Both the position numbers and the translations under genes were made by a program. The notes under the pieces were generated by a model that did no database searches, was not told the DNA's origin, and saw only the letters and a list, made by a program, of their open reading frames with translations. Positions 28,040-36,226 of a stretch of 64,000 bases of DNA are shown here, piece after piece; within the stretch, counting starts at the first letter, position 1; every line of letters begins with the position of its first letter. The stretch lies in assembly GCA_018057925.1 (NCBI GenBank), contig JAGPCT010000004.1, positions 78,913 to 142,912 of the forward strand, in the 5' to 3' direction. Source of the DNA: Saprospiraceae bacterium. GTDB taxonomy: Bacteria; Bacteroidota; Bacteroidia; Chitinophagales; Saprospiraceae.

Positions 28040-28909
28040 CTACCTTTTTATTAAGCTAAAAATAGCTTGAAGGACAACAGATAATAAAACCAATGCCAAT
28101 CCCCAATAAAACGAGGCATTCACCTCTTTTGCTTCATCGAATATCAAAAAGGCCAACCCTATAGCATAAATCGGTTCTAAGTTGAAGGTAAGATTTACTG
28201 TAAATGCAGATAAGTTCTTTAATGCCTCTGCAAAGAGTATATATAACCCAATAGTGCAAAATATCGAAAACAATATTAAATAGACGACATCCGTCAAGGA
28301 GGGTATATATACTAATTGCGGAAAAATCAGATAATAGAAGGGCATTAATATTCCCAAAAGGATGGTTCCTCCTCCTAACTGGTAATAATTGATCATTTTG
28401 CTATCATATTTTAATACAATTCGCTCATTGTATATCGTATATAAAGCGGAAAAAGAGGAAGAAATCACGCCGAGAATAATGCCTAACTGATAAGAAGCAT
28501 CAAAATGAAATATCAGGCTAATGCCTACTATCGTCAAGAGGCTCAGAAATAATTGTTCGTAATTAAATCGTTTTTTGTTGATGATAGGAGCAAATATCGC
28601 CGTAAAAAAGCTCGTAAGGCAATAACAGATTACGCCTACTGAAACATTAGCATATTTGATACTTGCATAAAAGAAAATCCAGTGAAGCATCAAGAGTGAA
28701 CCGACTTGCACTATCACTATTTTGTCTTTTAGAGAATCTAACCGCTTTATTTTTAATATTTTGAACCCCAGTAATAAAATTAAGGTGGAAAACAACACCC
28801 GATACCACACTAATGCCACCTCATTGAGGCTGATTAATTTGCCAAAGATGCCGGTAAATCCCGCCAAGATCACAGCAATGTGTAATATTAGATAGGACTT
28901 TCTCATCAA
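28040..28909 (-). CDS. EamA-family (DMT superfamily) transporter
   Basis: 289 residues with ten hydrophobic segments arranged as two EamA repeats of about 140 residues. The first includes ALVWYRVLFSTLILLL and VGSLLMLHWIFFYASIKYANVS; the second ends NLTFNLEPIYAIGLAFLIFDE, a typical EamA C-terminal motif. It is predicted to be an inner-membrane drug/metabolite exporter; the substrate is unknown. The gap to the next gene (28910-29212) holds only a worn family B fragment at about 29039-29075. Confidence 0.88.
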   Translation of the reverse strand: MMRKSYLILHIAVILAGFTGIFGKLISLNEVALVWYRVLFSTLILLLGFKILKIKRLDSLKDKIVIVQVGSLLMLHWIFFYASIKYANVSVGVICYCLTSFFTAIFAPIINKKRFNYEQLFLSLLTIVGISLIFHFDASYQLGIILGVISSSFSALYTIYNERIVLKYDSKMINYYQLGGGTILLGILMPFYYLIFPQLVYIPSLTDVVYLILFSIFCTIGLYILFAEALKNLSAFTVNLTFNLEPIYAIGLAFLIFDEAKEVNASFYWGLALVLLSVVLQAIFSLIKR

Positions 28910-29212
28910 GTACTTGGGAAGTTTGACCTTTTGCTCATTTTATCAATGACAGTTTAACACTACGTATTACCGAGTTCATTTTTATCAATCAAAGATATCT
29001 TTTTATGGCATAATCCTTCGGGATAATAAAACATCGATTCAACTTAAATTTTAATTAAAGGCTTAGTGATGTCTTTACCTTAATGTCGGTGTAATTTGGA
29101 TTCAATCCTGATTTCAGCATATTTATATATTTCTTTCATATAATTGCGTTTTTCTACTAATAAATTCGGTATTTTATATTTCTGAATTTACTTCAATGAA
29201 TAATTCCTCTTT

Positions 29213-30220
29213 ATGAAAAAAACCAATGTTTTATTAACCGGAGCTTCAGGAAATGTAGGTAGAGAAATTGTGAAAATATTATCGAAGGATAATGATGTGA
29301 ACCTAACTCTCTTTGATCAGGATTCAAGGAATGTGCGTCGGGTGCTCAAATCTTTTCGCGGCAAGGTGATTTACGGTGACCTGAGAAAAACAGAAGAACT
29401 GGAGGTCGCAACACACGATTGTGACGTCGTGCTTCATTTGGGTGCAGTTATTCCACCACTCGCTAATCAGAGCATAGGCTTGGCAAAAGAGATAAATTAT
29501 GAAGGGACAAAAAATCTGATCCGACTATTAGAGAAGAATTCTCCACATTGCTTTTTTATCTATTCCTCATCGGTAGCTATTTATGGAGACCGATTGGCAT
29601 CTCCCTGGATTCGAGTTGGCGATGAACTCCATGCTTGTGAAGATGACTTATATGGTCAGTCCAAGATATTAGCGGAAGAAGCTATCCGCAATTCTTCCTT
29701 GACATGGTCTATTTTCCGCCTTTCAGCTATTTTTGGAGCAGGGAATCACACTTTGTCCGGTCTTTTGTTTCGGGTTCCTCTTGACACCCCAATAGAATTC
29801 ACTACTCCGAAGGATACAGGTCGCGCTTTTGTTCATGTTATTCATAAAAGGGAGGAGCTCCGGTTTAAGATTTTTAACCTGGGTGGAGGTCCTTCATGTC
29901 GCTTTATTTATCAGGATTTTCTCAAAACTTCCTTTGAAATATTTGGATTGGGAAATCTCAACTTTCCGCCCAAAGCATTCGCAGAAAAGAATTTCCACTG
30001 TGGATATTATGCCGATGGGGATAATTTAGAAAAGATATTGAAATTCAGACATCATACAACCGAACATCTATATGAAATGATGCGTAAAAAGGTTGGTTCA
30101 CTACAATTTATTACAACAAAAATGTTGCGAAAAATCATAAAAAAGCGCCTACTTAAGCTTTCTGAGCCATATTGTGCCTATCATTCCGGCGATTTACAAC
30201 AAATGAAGAATTTCTTTTGA
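29213..30220 (+). CDS. NAD-dependent epimerase/dehydratase family protein
   Basis: 335 residues. Extended SDR fold: the N-terminal NAD(P)-binding LLTGASGNVGREIV (residues 7-20), VLHLGAVIPP, the catalytic Ser region FIYSSSVAIYG, and Tyr/Lys in DLYGQSKILAEEA (the YxxxK motif). The C-terminus (about 230-335) is less typical and substrate-specific. It probably acts on a nucleotide sugar or related compound in the cytoplasm, but the substrate cannot be read. Isolated gene. Confidence 0.87.
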   Translation: MKKTNVLLTGASGNVGREIVKILSKDNDVNLTLFDQDSRNVRRVLKSFRGKVIYGDLRKTEELEVATHDCDVVLHLGAVIPPLANQSIGLAKEINYEGTKNLIRLLEKNSPHCFFIYSSSVAIYGDRLASPWIRVGDELHACEDDLYGQSKILAEEAIRNSSLTWSIFRLSAIFGAGNHTLSGLLFRVPLDTPIEFTTPKDTGRAFVHVIHKREELRFKIFNLGGGPSCRFIYQDFLKTSFEIFGLGNLNFPPKAFAEKNFHCGYYADGDNLEKILKFRHHTTEHLYEMMRKKVGSLQFITTKMLRKIIKKRLLKLSEPYCAYHSGDLQQMKNFF

Positions 30221-30504
30221 TCCAAAATGTCGGTTTGATGTAAAACACATGATAATAAATACATTTACGATTCTATCTTTTTGGTTTTAGGATGAAGCCT
30301 TATATAACATTTGCTTCGTGTTGAATGAGCGTTCAAAAAATAAAACCGTATTTTTCTTTCGTCGGAATTATCGCGCTTTTTATCGAAAAATAAAATTTCC
30401 CTTGTAGTAATTTTTTCGCCTGGAACGTTGTAACAGCAATAAATTCATTCAAAAGTACCGAAAACACAATGTATATTGTTTAACATAGTACTATATTAGG
30501 AATA

Positions 30505-30512
30505 TATCTTTG
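30505..30512 (+). promoter_or_regulatory. -7 box upstream of the small secreted protein
   Basis: TATCTTTG matches TAnnTTTG, 41 bases upstream of the start at 30553. The rest of the 30221-30552 gap shows no gene; it is AT-rich. Confidence 0.4.
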
Positions 30513-30552
30513 TATTGTAAACAAATTTTTTTAATCCATAAAATTAACACTC

Positions 30553-30999
30553 ATGCAAGCTGTTCAATTTAATCGAATCAATGTTATGAAACTTCTTTTT
30601 TTAACTCTATGTGCAGGTATTATGATTTTTCTTCCTTCCAGTACGGAATTCAAAAAGCATTCTTTGAAGGGGAAGGTGATGTTTGATGCACATGAAGTTG
30701 CACCGGATGCAACCGTCAGCATCTTGAAAGCAGACGACAAATCTCTAATTAGTTCAGGTATTTCAAATGTGTCGGGTGAGTATAGTTTTGGTCAGTTGAA
30801 GCCCGGAAAGTACTATATAGCCGCTGGAACATTTGGCAATCCATTGAAGGTTGTTGGGCCTATTGAAGTGAAGGAAACAGAGAGGGTTACAATAGTTCCG
30901 CCGATTGTTGTTTCTCGACCAGCCAATGATGGAGGTCCGGTGATTAAGACCACTCGAATAAGCAAACCATTGACTAATAAGTCTCTGAAAATTACATAA
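30553..30999 (+). CDS. Small secreted protein with carboxypeptidase-regulatory-like domain
   Basis: 148 residues. A signal anchor or peptide (about 13-30; an internal Met at residue 12 may be the true start) precedes a single beta-sandwich domain (about 35-120) with HSLKGKVMFDAHEVAPDATVSI, SNVSGEYSFGQLKPGKYYIAAG and VKETERVTI. This is the pattern of the CarboxypepD_reg / CNA-B-type prealbumin-like fold often used in cell-surface proteins. No enzymatic residues are seen; the function is unknown. Its stop codon directly abuts a family A repeat array. Confidence 0.65.
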   Translation: MQAVQFNRINVMKLLFLTLCAGIMIFLPSSTEFKKHSLKGKVMFDAHEVAPDATVSILKADDKSLISSGISNVSGEYSFGQLKPGKYYIAAGTFGNPLKVVGPIEVKETERVTIVPPIVVSRPANDGGPVIKTTRISKPLTNKSLKIT

Positions 31000-31147
31000 T
31001 CCCATATTCCGCATAAGACAATGCGGAATCGATTTACGACTCGTAATCAATGGTTTACAAGATCCATTGAAACGAGTCGTACATCGGGACGTCCCTCATA
31101 ATCAGCACTATACGGTTTTTAAAAACCTTTACTGCTGAATTCGGATT
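31000..31147 (-). repeat. Family A repeat next to a tandem array
   Basis: Full-length reverse copy beginning at the stop codon of the preceding gene. Dyads: ATTCCGCAT/ATGCGGAAT, ACGACTCGTAATCAATGG/CCATTGAAACGAGTCGT and AGCACTATACGGTTTT/AAAACCTTTACTGCT. It is the same element as the first 145 bases of each 269-bp unit that follows, but without their 124-base tail. Confidence 0.85.
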
Positions 31148-31717
31148 GAACCCATATTCCGCATAAGGCAATGCGGAATCGATTTACGACTCGTAATCAA
31201 TGGTTTAAAGAAACCATTGAAACGATTCGTACATCGGGACGTTCCTCATAATCAGCATTATACGATTTTTAAAAACCTTTACTGCTGAATTCGAGATAAT
31301 ATGGCATTAACTTTTTGATTATAGGTATTATTCTTCAACGGAAGAATGTTCAAACCAAAGAATGGTGGTTGCATCCGTAGGGAGAGCAGCCACTTTTTTA
31401 TTGTGGACAAGTGAAAGAACCCACATTCCGCATAAGACAATGCGGAATCAATTTACGACTCGTAATCAATGGTTTACAGAAACCATTGAAACGACTCGTA
31501 CATCGGGACGTCCATCATAATCAGCATTATTCGGTTTTTCAAAACCTTTACTGCTGAATTTGAGATAATATGGCATTAACTTTTTGATTATAGGTATTAT
31601 TCTTCAACGGAAGAATGTTCAAACCAAAGAATGGTGGTTGCATCCGTAGGGAGAGCAGCCACTTTTTTATTGTGGACAAGTGAAAGAACCCACATTCCGC
31701 ACAAGACAATGCGGAAT
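31148..31717. repeat. 269-bp tandem repeat (two units plus a partial third), each a family A element with a 124-bp tail
   Basis: Units: 31148-31416, 31417-31685 and the first 32 bases of a third at 31686-31717. Each unit is a reverse family A element (145 bp) followed by a tail of 124 bp (31293-31416 and 31562-31685). By eye the two tails are identical base for base, while the family A halves differ at about a dozen positions. The tail contains ATTCTTCAACGGAAGAAT and CCACTTTTTTATTGTGG dyads. No gene is seen here. Confidence 0.9.
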
Positions 31718-31873
31718 ATGAGTAAAATTTATTTTGACGCTCATTTAATTAGTCAGGTTGATTTTGCGTTATAATAATTGTAGGGTGTAAGGTTGATATT
31801 CCATTTTGGGCACAGTTTTTGCATCGTATAATGTTAGGAAAAGATTTATGAAGTAAATTATCAAAGAGAAGTT

Positions 31874-32260
31874 ATGACTAATTTAACTACTAAAGGTGTA
31901 AGTATAGATGTCTCAGTAGAATATCGCACCAAGTCGGATTATGAAAACCGGTCTGACTTTCTTTTCATTTATCATATTGCCATCAAGAATTCCAATGCTT
32001 TTCCGGTGCAGATTAAAAGGCGTAAATGGCGTATATTTGACTCTAACGGTGCAATTCGACTTGTAGAAGGAGAGGGTGTCGTAGGCTTTCAGCCCGTGAT
32101 TGAGCCAAACCAGACATTTGAATATTCCAGCTTTTGCAATCTTTTTACTGAGCTGGGCAATATGAGTGGTAGTTATATTCTGGAAAATCTTTTAGACTAT
32201 TCTCCTTTTGAGGTAGAAATTCCTGTTTTTGAATTGGCCACACCAACCATAAGAAATTAG
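31874..32260 (+). CDS. apaG: ApaG-domain protein
   Basis: 128 residues, the usual length. The fibronectin-like fold of ApaG is recognisable from VSIDVSVEYRTKS, FIYHIAIKNSN, VQIKRRKWRIFDSNGAIRLVEGEGVVGFQPVI and FEYSSFCNL...GSYILEN. ApaG was linked genetically to cobalt/magnesium resistance in Salmonella; a molecular function is not established. Cytoplasmic. Isolated between repeat regions. Confidence 0.92.
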   Translation: MTNLTTKGVSIDVSVEYRTKSDYENRSDFLFIYHIAIKNSNAFPVQIKRRKWRIFDSNGAIRLVEGEGVVGFQPVIEPNQTFEYSSFCNLFTELGNMSGSYILENLLDYSPFEVEIPVFELATPTIRN

Positions 32261-32294
32261 CATTAATCGATATTTTGAAGCGTGATGCATCTCT

Positions 32295-32430
32295 TTAAAC
32301 CGAATTTATTTTAGGAGTAGAAATATTGTCATAATTTTTGAATTTGGGTTAATCCAAACCATACATCGGGAAAGAATTTTAACCCAAATTACGCATTAGA
32401 CAATAGCAGAATCGATTTACGACTCGTTTA
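32295..32430. repeat. Degenerate family B and A remnants
   Basis: Bases 32297-32353 resemble the short family B palindrome (ACCGAATTT ... AAATATTGTC ... GAATTTGGGTTAA). Bases 32378-32430 resemble the edge of family A (AACCCAAATTACGCATTAGACAA...CGATTTACGACTCG). Both are truncated. Confidence 0.45.
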
Positions 32431-32485
32431 TAAAGACAGCATTTTCTAATGATAAAACAGTTTGATGGTAGGTATATATAGAAAA

Positions 32486-32517
32486 GAGGCACTTAGTCTG
32501 GACGGTCTAAATGCCTC
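32486..32517 (-). terminator. Intrinsic terminator of the thioredoxin operon
   Basis: On the minus strand GAGGCATTTAG and CTAAGTGCCTC form a stem with one mismatch around a GACCGTCCAGA-type loop, followed by TTTTC. It lies 20-50 bases after the stop of the last gene of the four-gene minus-strand operon. Confidence 0.75.
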
Positions 32518-32536
32518 AATTCGTTGGATTGTACTT

Positions 32537-33685
32537 TTATTTTTTCAAAAGTTCCTCTGTTGAAGAAGTATCTTCGCCGGAAGCTTTACCCAATTCAATG
32601 GCTTTACGTGCAATATTTAAAGCGTTTTCTTTATCACCCATTTTGAAATAAAGCCAAGCCAATGTGTCGTTATTGGCATACTCGCTTTTTTTATCGACGG
32701 AAGCCAATGCCCATCCTATAGCCTGGCGCAAAAGTGCCGATCCTTCTACATTTTCATAAGCATACCATGCATAGCTATTGAGTTCTTGAGAAGAAAACTG
32801 TTCTATGTTTTCGGGGGTTAAATATTCGAAAAGTGCATTTTGATAAGCTTGTGTATCTTTTGATTTACGGCTGAAATACAACTTAGTATAAAAGGAAAGC
32901 ATTCCAGCTTTTTCCGGATAGATGGCGCTAATTTCTTTAATTGCGCTATCCACATCCAAGCCTTTTTTGACATTAGCGACAAAATAATAGTAGGCCAATT
33001 CGTTCAAAAAGTCACTACCCATCACTTTAGTCAGCGCTTCCTTGTTTTCAAGGAGGAAGTGGTGATTGGGTGAAGCCGGATTGATGGCAAATGCTGCCAA
33101 CCAATTGATGTTGTCAGGAGTTGTCAGGTCTTTTTGTGTTTTGAAATATTCAGTTGCTACAGCGTCACCTTCCGGACTTCCCATATTCTTCAATACTTCC
33201 ATGTAGTTTGTCATCAATTGAGGCTCACGAGAACCGGATTCATACTTTTTCTTTAAGGTAGCATATTGTTTGTCAGGGTCATTGGCACTTTTTCCCAATT
33301 CAATAAATCCGGCAACATCCATATAGCCTAAACCCATGTGCACCATTTCTCCATTTCCATTGATAAAAAAGTGAGAAGGGTAGGCATTGACGTTGTACTG
33401 TTTGGCCAATTTTAAACCTTCGCCTTTTTCCATGTCTATCTGAGCGTTGACAAAGTGTTGGTTGTAAAATTTGCCCACTGCTTCATCCGGAAATATATTC
33501 TTTTTCATCATCTTACAAGGTCCGCACCAAGTGGTATAAGCATCGAGATAGATGAGTTTCTTTTCTTTCTTAGCCTTTTTAAGGATGGAGTCCCAATTAC
33601 CTGTTTCAAAGACCATACCTTGACTAAATCCGGTTTGAATCAAAAGCATGCAAATCAATAATGGAAGAATTCGTTGAATAGACAT
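32537..33685 (-). CDS. Secreted thioredoxin-fold protein with C-terminal TPR region (paralogue 2)
   Basis: 382 residues. A signal peptide (about 1-22) is followed by a thioredoxin domain (about 25-135) with DAYTTWCGPCKMM (Cys54 and Cys57) and the cis-Pro segment NAYPSHFFI, then by a helical C-terminal region (about 150-380) that ends in a TPR-like DTLAWLYFKMGDKENALNIARKAIELGK. It is the tandem paralogue of the next upstream gene, 8 bases apart, and last in an operon of four. It should reduce or oxidise thiols in the periplasm; the partner is unknown. Confidence 0.87.
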   Translation of the reverse strand: MSIQRILPLLICMLLIQTGFSQGMVFETGNWDSILKKAKKEKKLIYLDAYTTWCGPCKMMKKNIFPDEAVGKFYNQHFVNAQIDMEKGEGLKLAKQYNVNAYPSHFFINGNGEMVHMGLGYMDVAGFIELGKSANDPDKQYATLKKKYESGSREPQLMTNYMEVLKNMGSPEGDAVATEYFKTQKDLTTPDNINWLAAFAINPASPNHHFLLENKEALTKVMGSDFLNELAYYYFVANVKKGLDVDSAIKEISAIYPEKAGMLSFYTKLYFSRKSKDTQAYQNALFEYLTPENIEQFSSQELNSYAWYAYENVEGSALLRQAIGWALASVDKKSEYANNDTLAWLYFKMGDKENALNIARKAIELGKASGEDTSSTEELLKK

Positions 33686-33693
33686 ATTTAAGG

Positions 33694-34866
33694 TTATTTA
33701 GATTTTATTCGGAGGATAACGTTGTCAAATTTTGTGGTATCCATATTTTTCTTAGTTGCTTCCTCTTTAGCTTTCAGGGCTTCCTTTAGTGCATTGTCAT
33801 TATCGCCTGAATCCTGTAGGAAAACAGCATAATCAAGCCTTATTGAAGGATCGTCACTGATATCCACCATTTTCTTATATACCACACTTGCCAATGATGC
33901 TGCATTAGGGACATGGTTATATTTAGTTTGTAATGATTTGATAATGGTGGCCAACTCAAAATTAGAAGTATTGCCCAGTTTTTTTATCATTTCACTTACG
34001 TTTTTAACATACAGTTCGCCATTATTGCGAGCATCTGCTTTGATGACATCAACATAAGTCGGGAAGAGTGAAGCATTGCTCTTGTCGAGTACTTTTTTTG
34101 ATGTTGTGATAGCGTCATCAATCAAGGATTCGGTATCATATTCTATTCCTTTATAGACCGTATTGACTAAGGCGTTGAACACTTTTCGGTCATATTCCTT
34201 TTGGCCTACTATTTTTGAAATTGCCTTTTCATTTGTAACCAAATAGGTAAATGGCTTGGAGTCAGAGCTGACGGCACCTTCATAAATAATGCGATAATAA
34301 TCATCTGTTTTGGGTGCTTTATCATTGGCGAGGAAGTCATTGGTTACCCTAGTACTTGACTTGCCGGCAGCATTCAAAGCCTTGATATACTGAAGTACTA
34401 ACTCGGGGCTATGGTCTCCTGCTTCGTACCGTTTGCCCAATTCAGGACTTTTGTCATATCTTAACACAGCGCTTTTACCCATATCGATAAATCCATTAGC
34501 ATCAGCACCTCCAACACGAAAATGAACCTTTTTTCCATCTCCATCGACAAATACAAAGGTAGGATAAGCGGTAATGCCATATTCCCGTGCGAAAGTGGGG
34601 CCCTCGCCCTTCTCCATATCCAACTTGTAATTAATAAAATTAGCATTGTAATATGCTCCGACTTCTGGTAAAGGAAATATATTGGCTGCCATCCTCTTGC
34701 ATGGTCCGCACCAGCTGGTATAGGCATCGACGAAGATCAGCTTACCACTTTCCTTTGACTTCGCCTTAGCTTCGGCCCATGTGCCATGAAAAAACTCAAT
34801 CCCTTGTCCTATGCTTGTATTGACAAAGGAAAAAATCATCAAAACACACGAAATAAATATACGCAT
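33694..34866 (-). CDS. Secreted thioredoxin-fold protein with C-terminal helical region (paralogue 1)
   Basis: 390 residues. Signal peptide (about 1-20), thioredoxin domain with DAYTSWCGPCKRM (Cys53 and Cys56), cis-Pro segment TAYPTFVFVDG, then a helical domain of about 240 residues ending in TPR-like SIRLDYAVFLQDSGDNDNALKEALKAKEEA. It is similar along its whole length to the downstream paralogue, with the same domain order, which shows a tandem duplication. It lies 9 bases after the TPR lipoprotein gene in the same operon. Confidence 0.87.
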   Translation of the reverse strand: MRIFISCVLMIFSFVNTSIGQGIEFFHGTWAEAKAKSKESGKLIFVDAYTSWCGPCKRMAANIFPLPEVGAYYNANFINYKLDMEKGEGPTFAREYGITAYPTFVFVDGDGKKVHFRVGGADANGFIDMGKSAVLRYDKSPELGKRYEAGDHSPELVLQYIKALNAAGKSSTRVTNDFLANDKAPKTDDYYRIIYEGAVSSDSKPFTYLVTNEKAISKIVGQKEYDRKVFNALVNTVYKGIEYDTESLIDDAITTSKKVLDKSNASLFPTYVDVIKADARNNGELYVKNVSEMIKKLGNTSNFELATIIKSLQTKYNHVPNAASLASVVYKKMVDISDDPSIRLDYAVFLQDSGDNDNALKEALKAKEEATKKNMDTTKFDNVILRIKSK

Positions 34867-34875
34867 GATATAATT

Positions 34876-35439
34876 TTATCTTTTTATATTGTTTTTTCGC
34901 TCAAATTCTTCGATCAGTTGAGCATCTGTCTTGTTGAGTGTCGCCATCAATAATTTGACGTCATCTGCCATTTTATGTTTGGGATAATGGTCCAAAAACT
35001 CCTGATAATATTTCTTAGCTGTTTCTTTGTCGTGCAGGTCGTTATCAAATGTAAAAGCCTTCTGGAAAGCTGCTTCAGGTGCCCATTTGCTCGTGTTGTA
35101 GTCAGAAGTTATAAGCCCCCAGATGCCTATTGCCTTTGTAGGTCCTTTCCTTCCATTGACCAATGCTCCTGTTCTGAATAATAATTCCGGGACAGAAGTG
35201 TCGCCTTTCATCTCTTTTGCGAGGCTGACGGCATCATCATAGATTTGACCATTAGTATAAGATGAATCTTCAACTTCTGATGGCGAAAGGTAGGAAGAGT
35301 CAATATATTTTTTCAACTTAACGTAGGCTGTAGAACTTGACTCGACATTGCTTTGCTGAGGTTCAACCTTCTTTTCATCCTGTTTGCAAGAGAATAATAA
35401 AAATAGTATAACTAAAGGGAAAAAGTATTTTACACTCAT
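34876..35439 (-). CDS. TPR lipoprotein
   Basis: 187 residues. The lipoprotein signal ends at LLFSC (Cys18). The mature part holds about three TPR-like helical pairs, for example ALVNGRKGPTKAIGIWGLI, WAPEAAFQKAFTFDNDL and ETAKKYYQEFLDHYPKHKMADDVKLLMATL, the last in the YbgF/Tol-Pal-associated style. It is likely a periplasmic scaffold in the inner or outer leaflet. It sits between the TlpA-like gene (31 bases upstream) and the two thioredoxin paralogues (9 bases downstream), so it is probably part of the same redox system. Confidence 0.8.
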   Translation of the reverse strand: MSVKYFFPLVILFLLFSCKQDEKKVEPQQSNVESSSTAYVKLKKYIDSSYLSPSEVEDSSYTNGQIYDDAVSLAKEMKGDTSVPELLFRTGALVNGRKGPTKAIGIWGLITSDYNTSKWAPEAAFQKAFTFDNDLHDKETAKKYYQEFLDHYPKHKMADDVKLLMATLNKTDAQLIEEFERKNNIKR

Positions 35440-35470
35440 CGTGAAATCTCAATTTTTGATAAATCCAATG

Positions 35471-35977
35471 TTATTGAGATACGAGCTCTTTGATCTTAGT
35501 CTCTAACACGTTCTCATCTCCGGGGACATAGCCGGCGTGTGTCCATACGATGTTACCGGTCTGGTCTATTAGAAAAGTTTGGGGTACAGCTTGGAAGTTG
35601 AGTGCTTTTTGCAATTCCTGATTTTGGTCGTTGAGAATCGTGTATTCCCAACCCTTTTGCACCACCATCGGTTTTATTTTGGAGGAAGAGCGTGCGTCAT
35701 CGGTAGAGATAGCGATTAGCTCAACACCGTATTCTTTCTGCCAATCCGGATATAGGTCATGGATAGCATCTAATTCCTTTTTGCATGGTGCACACCACGT
35801 CGCCCAGAACGAAATAACAGTAACAACGCCGGGTTGAATAACATCCTGCAAAGTAACTCTCTTGCCGTCTAAAGTTTTAATTGATGTAGAGGGAAGACTA
35901 TTCTGCGCATTAATAGAAAATGTCAATGCGACTAAACAAATAAGGATAGTTGCAAAATTCTTATAGTTCATATACAT
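35471..35977 (-). CDS. TlpA-like thioredoxin family protein
   Basis: 168 residues. Signal peptide (about 3-24), then a compact thioredoxin/AhpC-TSA domain with TVISFWATWCAPCKKELDAI (Cys62 and Cys65), an insertion around DDARSSSKIKPMVVQKGWEY and the cis-Pro loop AVPQTFLID. This is the TlpA/ResA layout, usually a periplasmic reductant of cytochrome c or metallochaperone thiols. It is first in the four-gene minus-strand operon. Either Met1 or Met3 may be the start. Confidence 0.9.
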   Translation of the reverse strand: MYMNYKNFATILICLVALTFSINAQNSLPSTSIKTLDGKRVTLQDVIQPGVVTVISFWATWCAPCKKELDAIHDLYPDWQKEYGVELIAISTDDARSSSKIKPMVVQKGWEYTILNDQNQELQKALNFQAVPQTFLIDQTGNIVWTHAGYVPGDENVLETKIKELVSQ

Positions 35978-36187
35978 TTTTTAAAATTCAATTTAATCAA
36001 TCAATATGGTTTATAACATAAAGGAATAACTTTTTTGAAAAATTATAGCCTGTCTTAACGAGACTTTAACCAAATCAACAAGCATGGTAGTCATTATGTT
36101 TAAATATAACCAAAATGGAACGGCAAATTTAGCTTTAATTTTGACAATTATTATTGTTTGAATGCCTAATTTCAAGAAATAAAAATA

Positions 36188-36195
36188 TACATTTG
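36188..36195 (+). promoter_or_regulatory. -7 box of the DUF6029 barrel gene
   Basis: TACATTTG matches TAnnTTTG, 32 bases upstream of the start at 36227. TTTG at 36157-36160 is 27 bases upstream, longer than usual. The 250-base divergent gap 35978-36226 holds no gene. Confidence 0.4.
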
Positions 36196-36226
36196 TGCTT
36201 TATTTTAAAATATTCTCTTAAATCAA

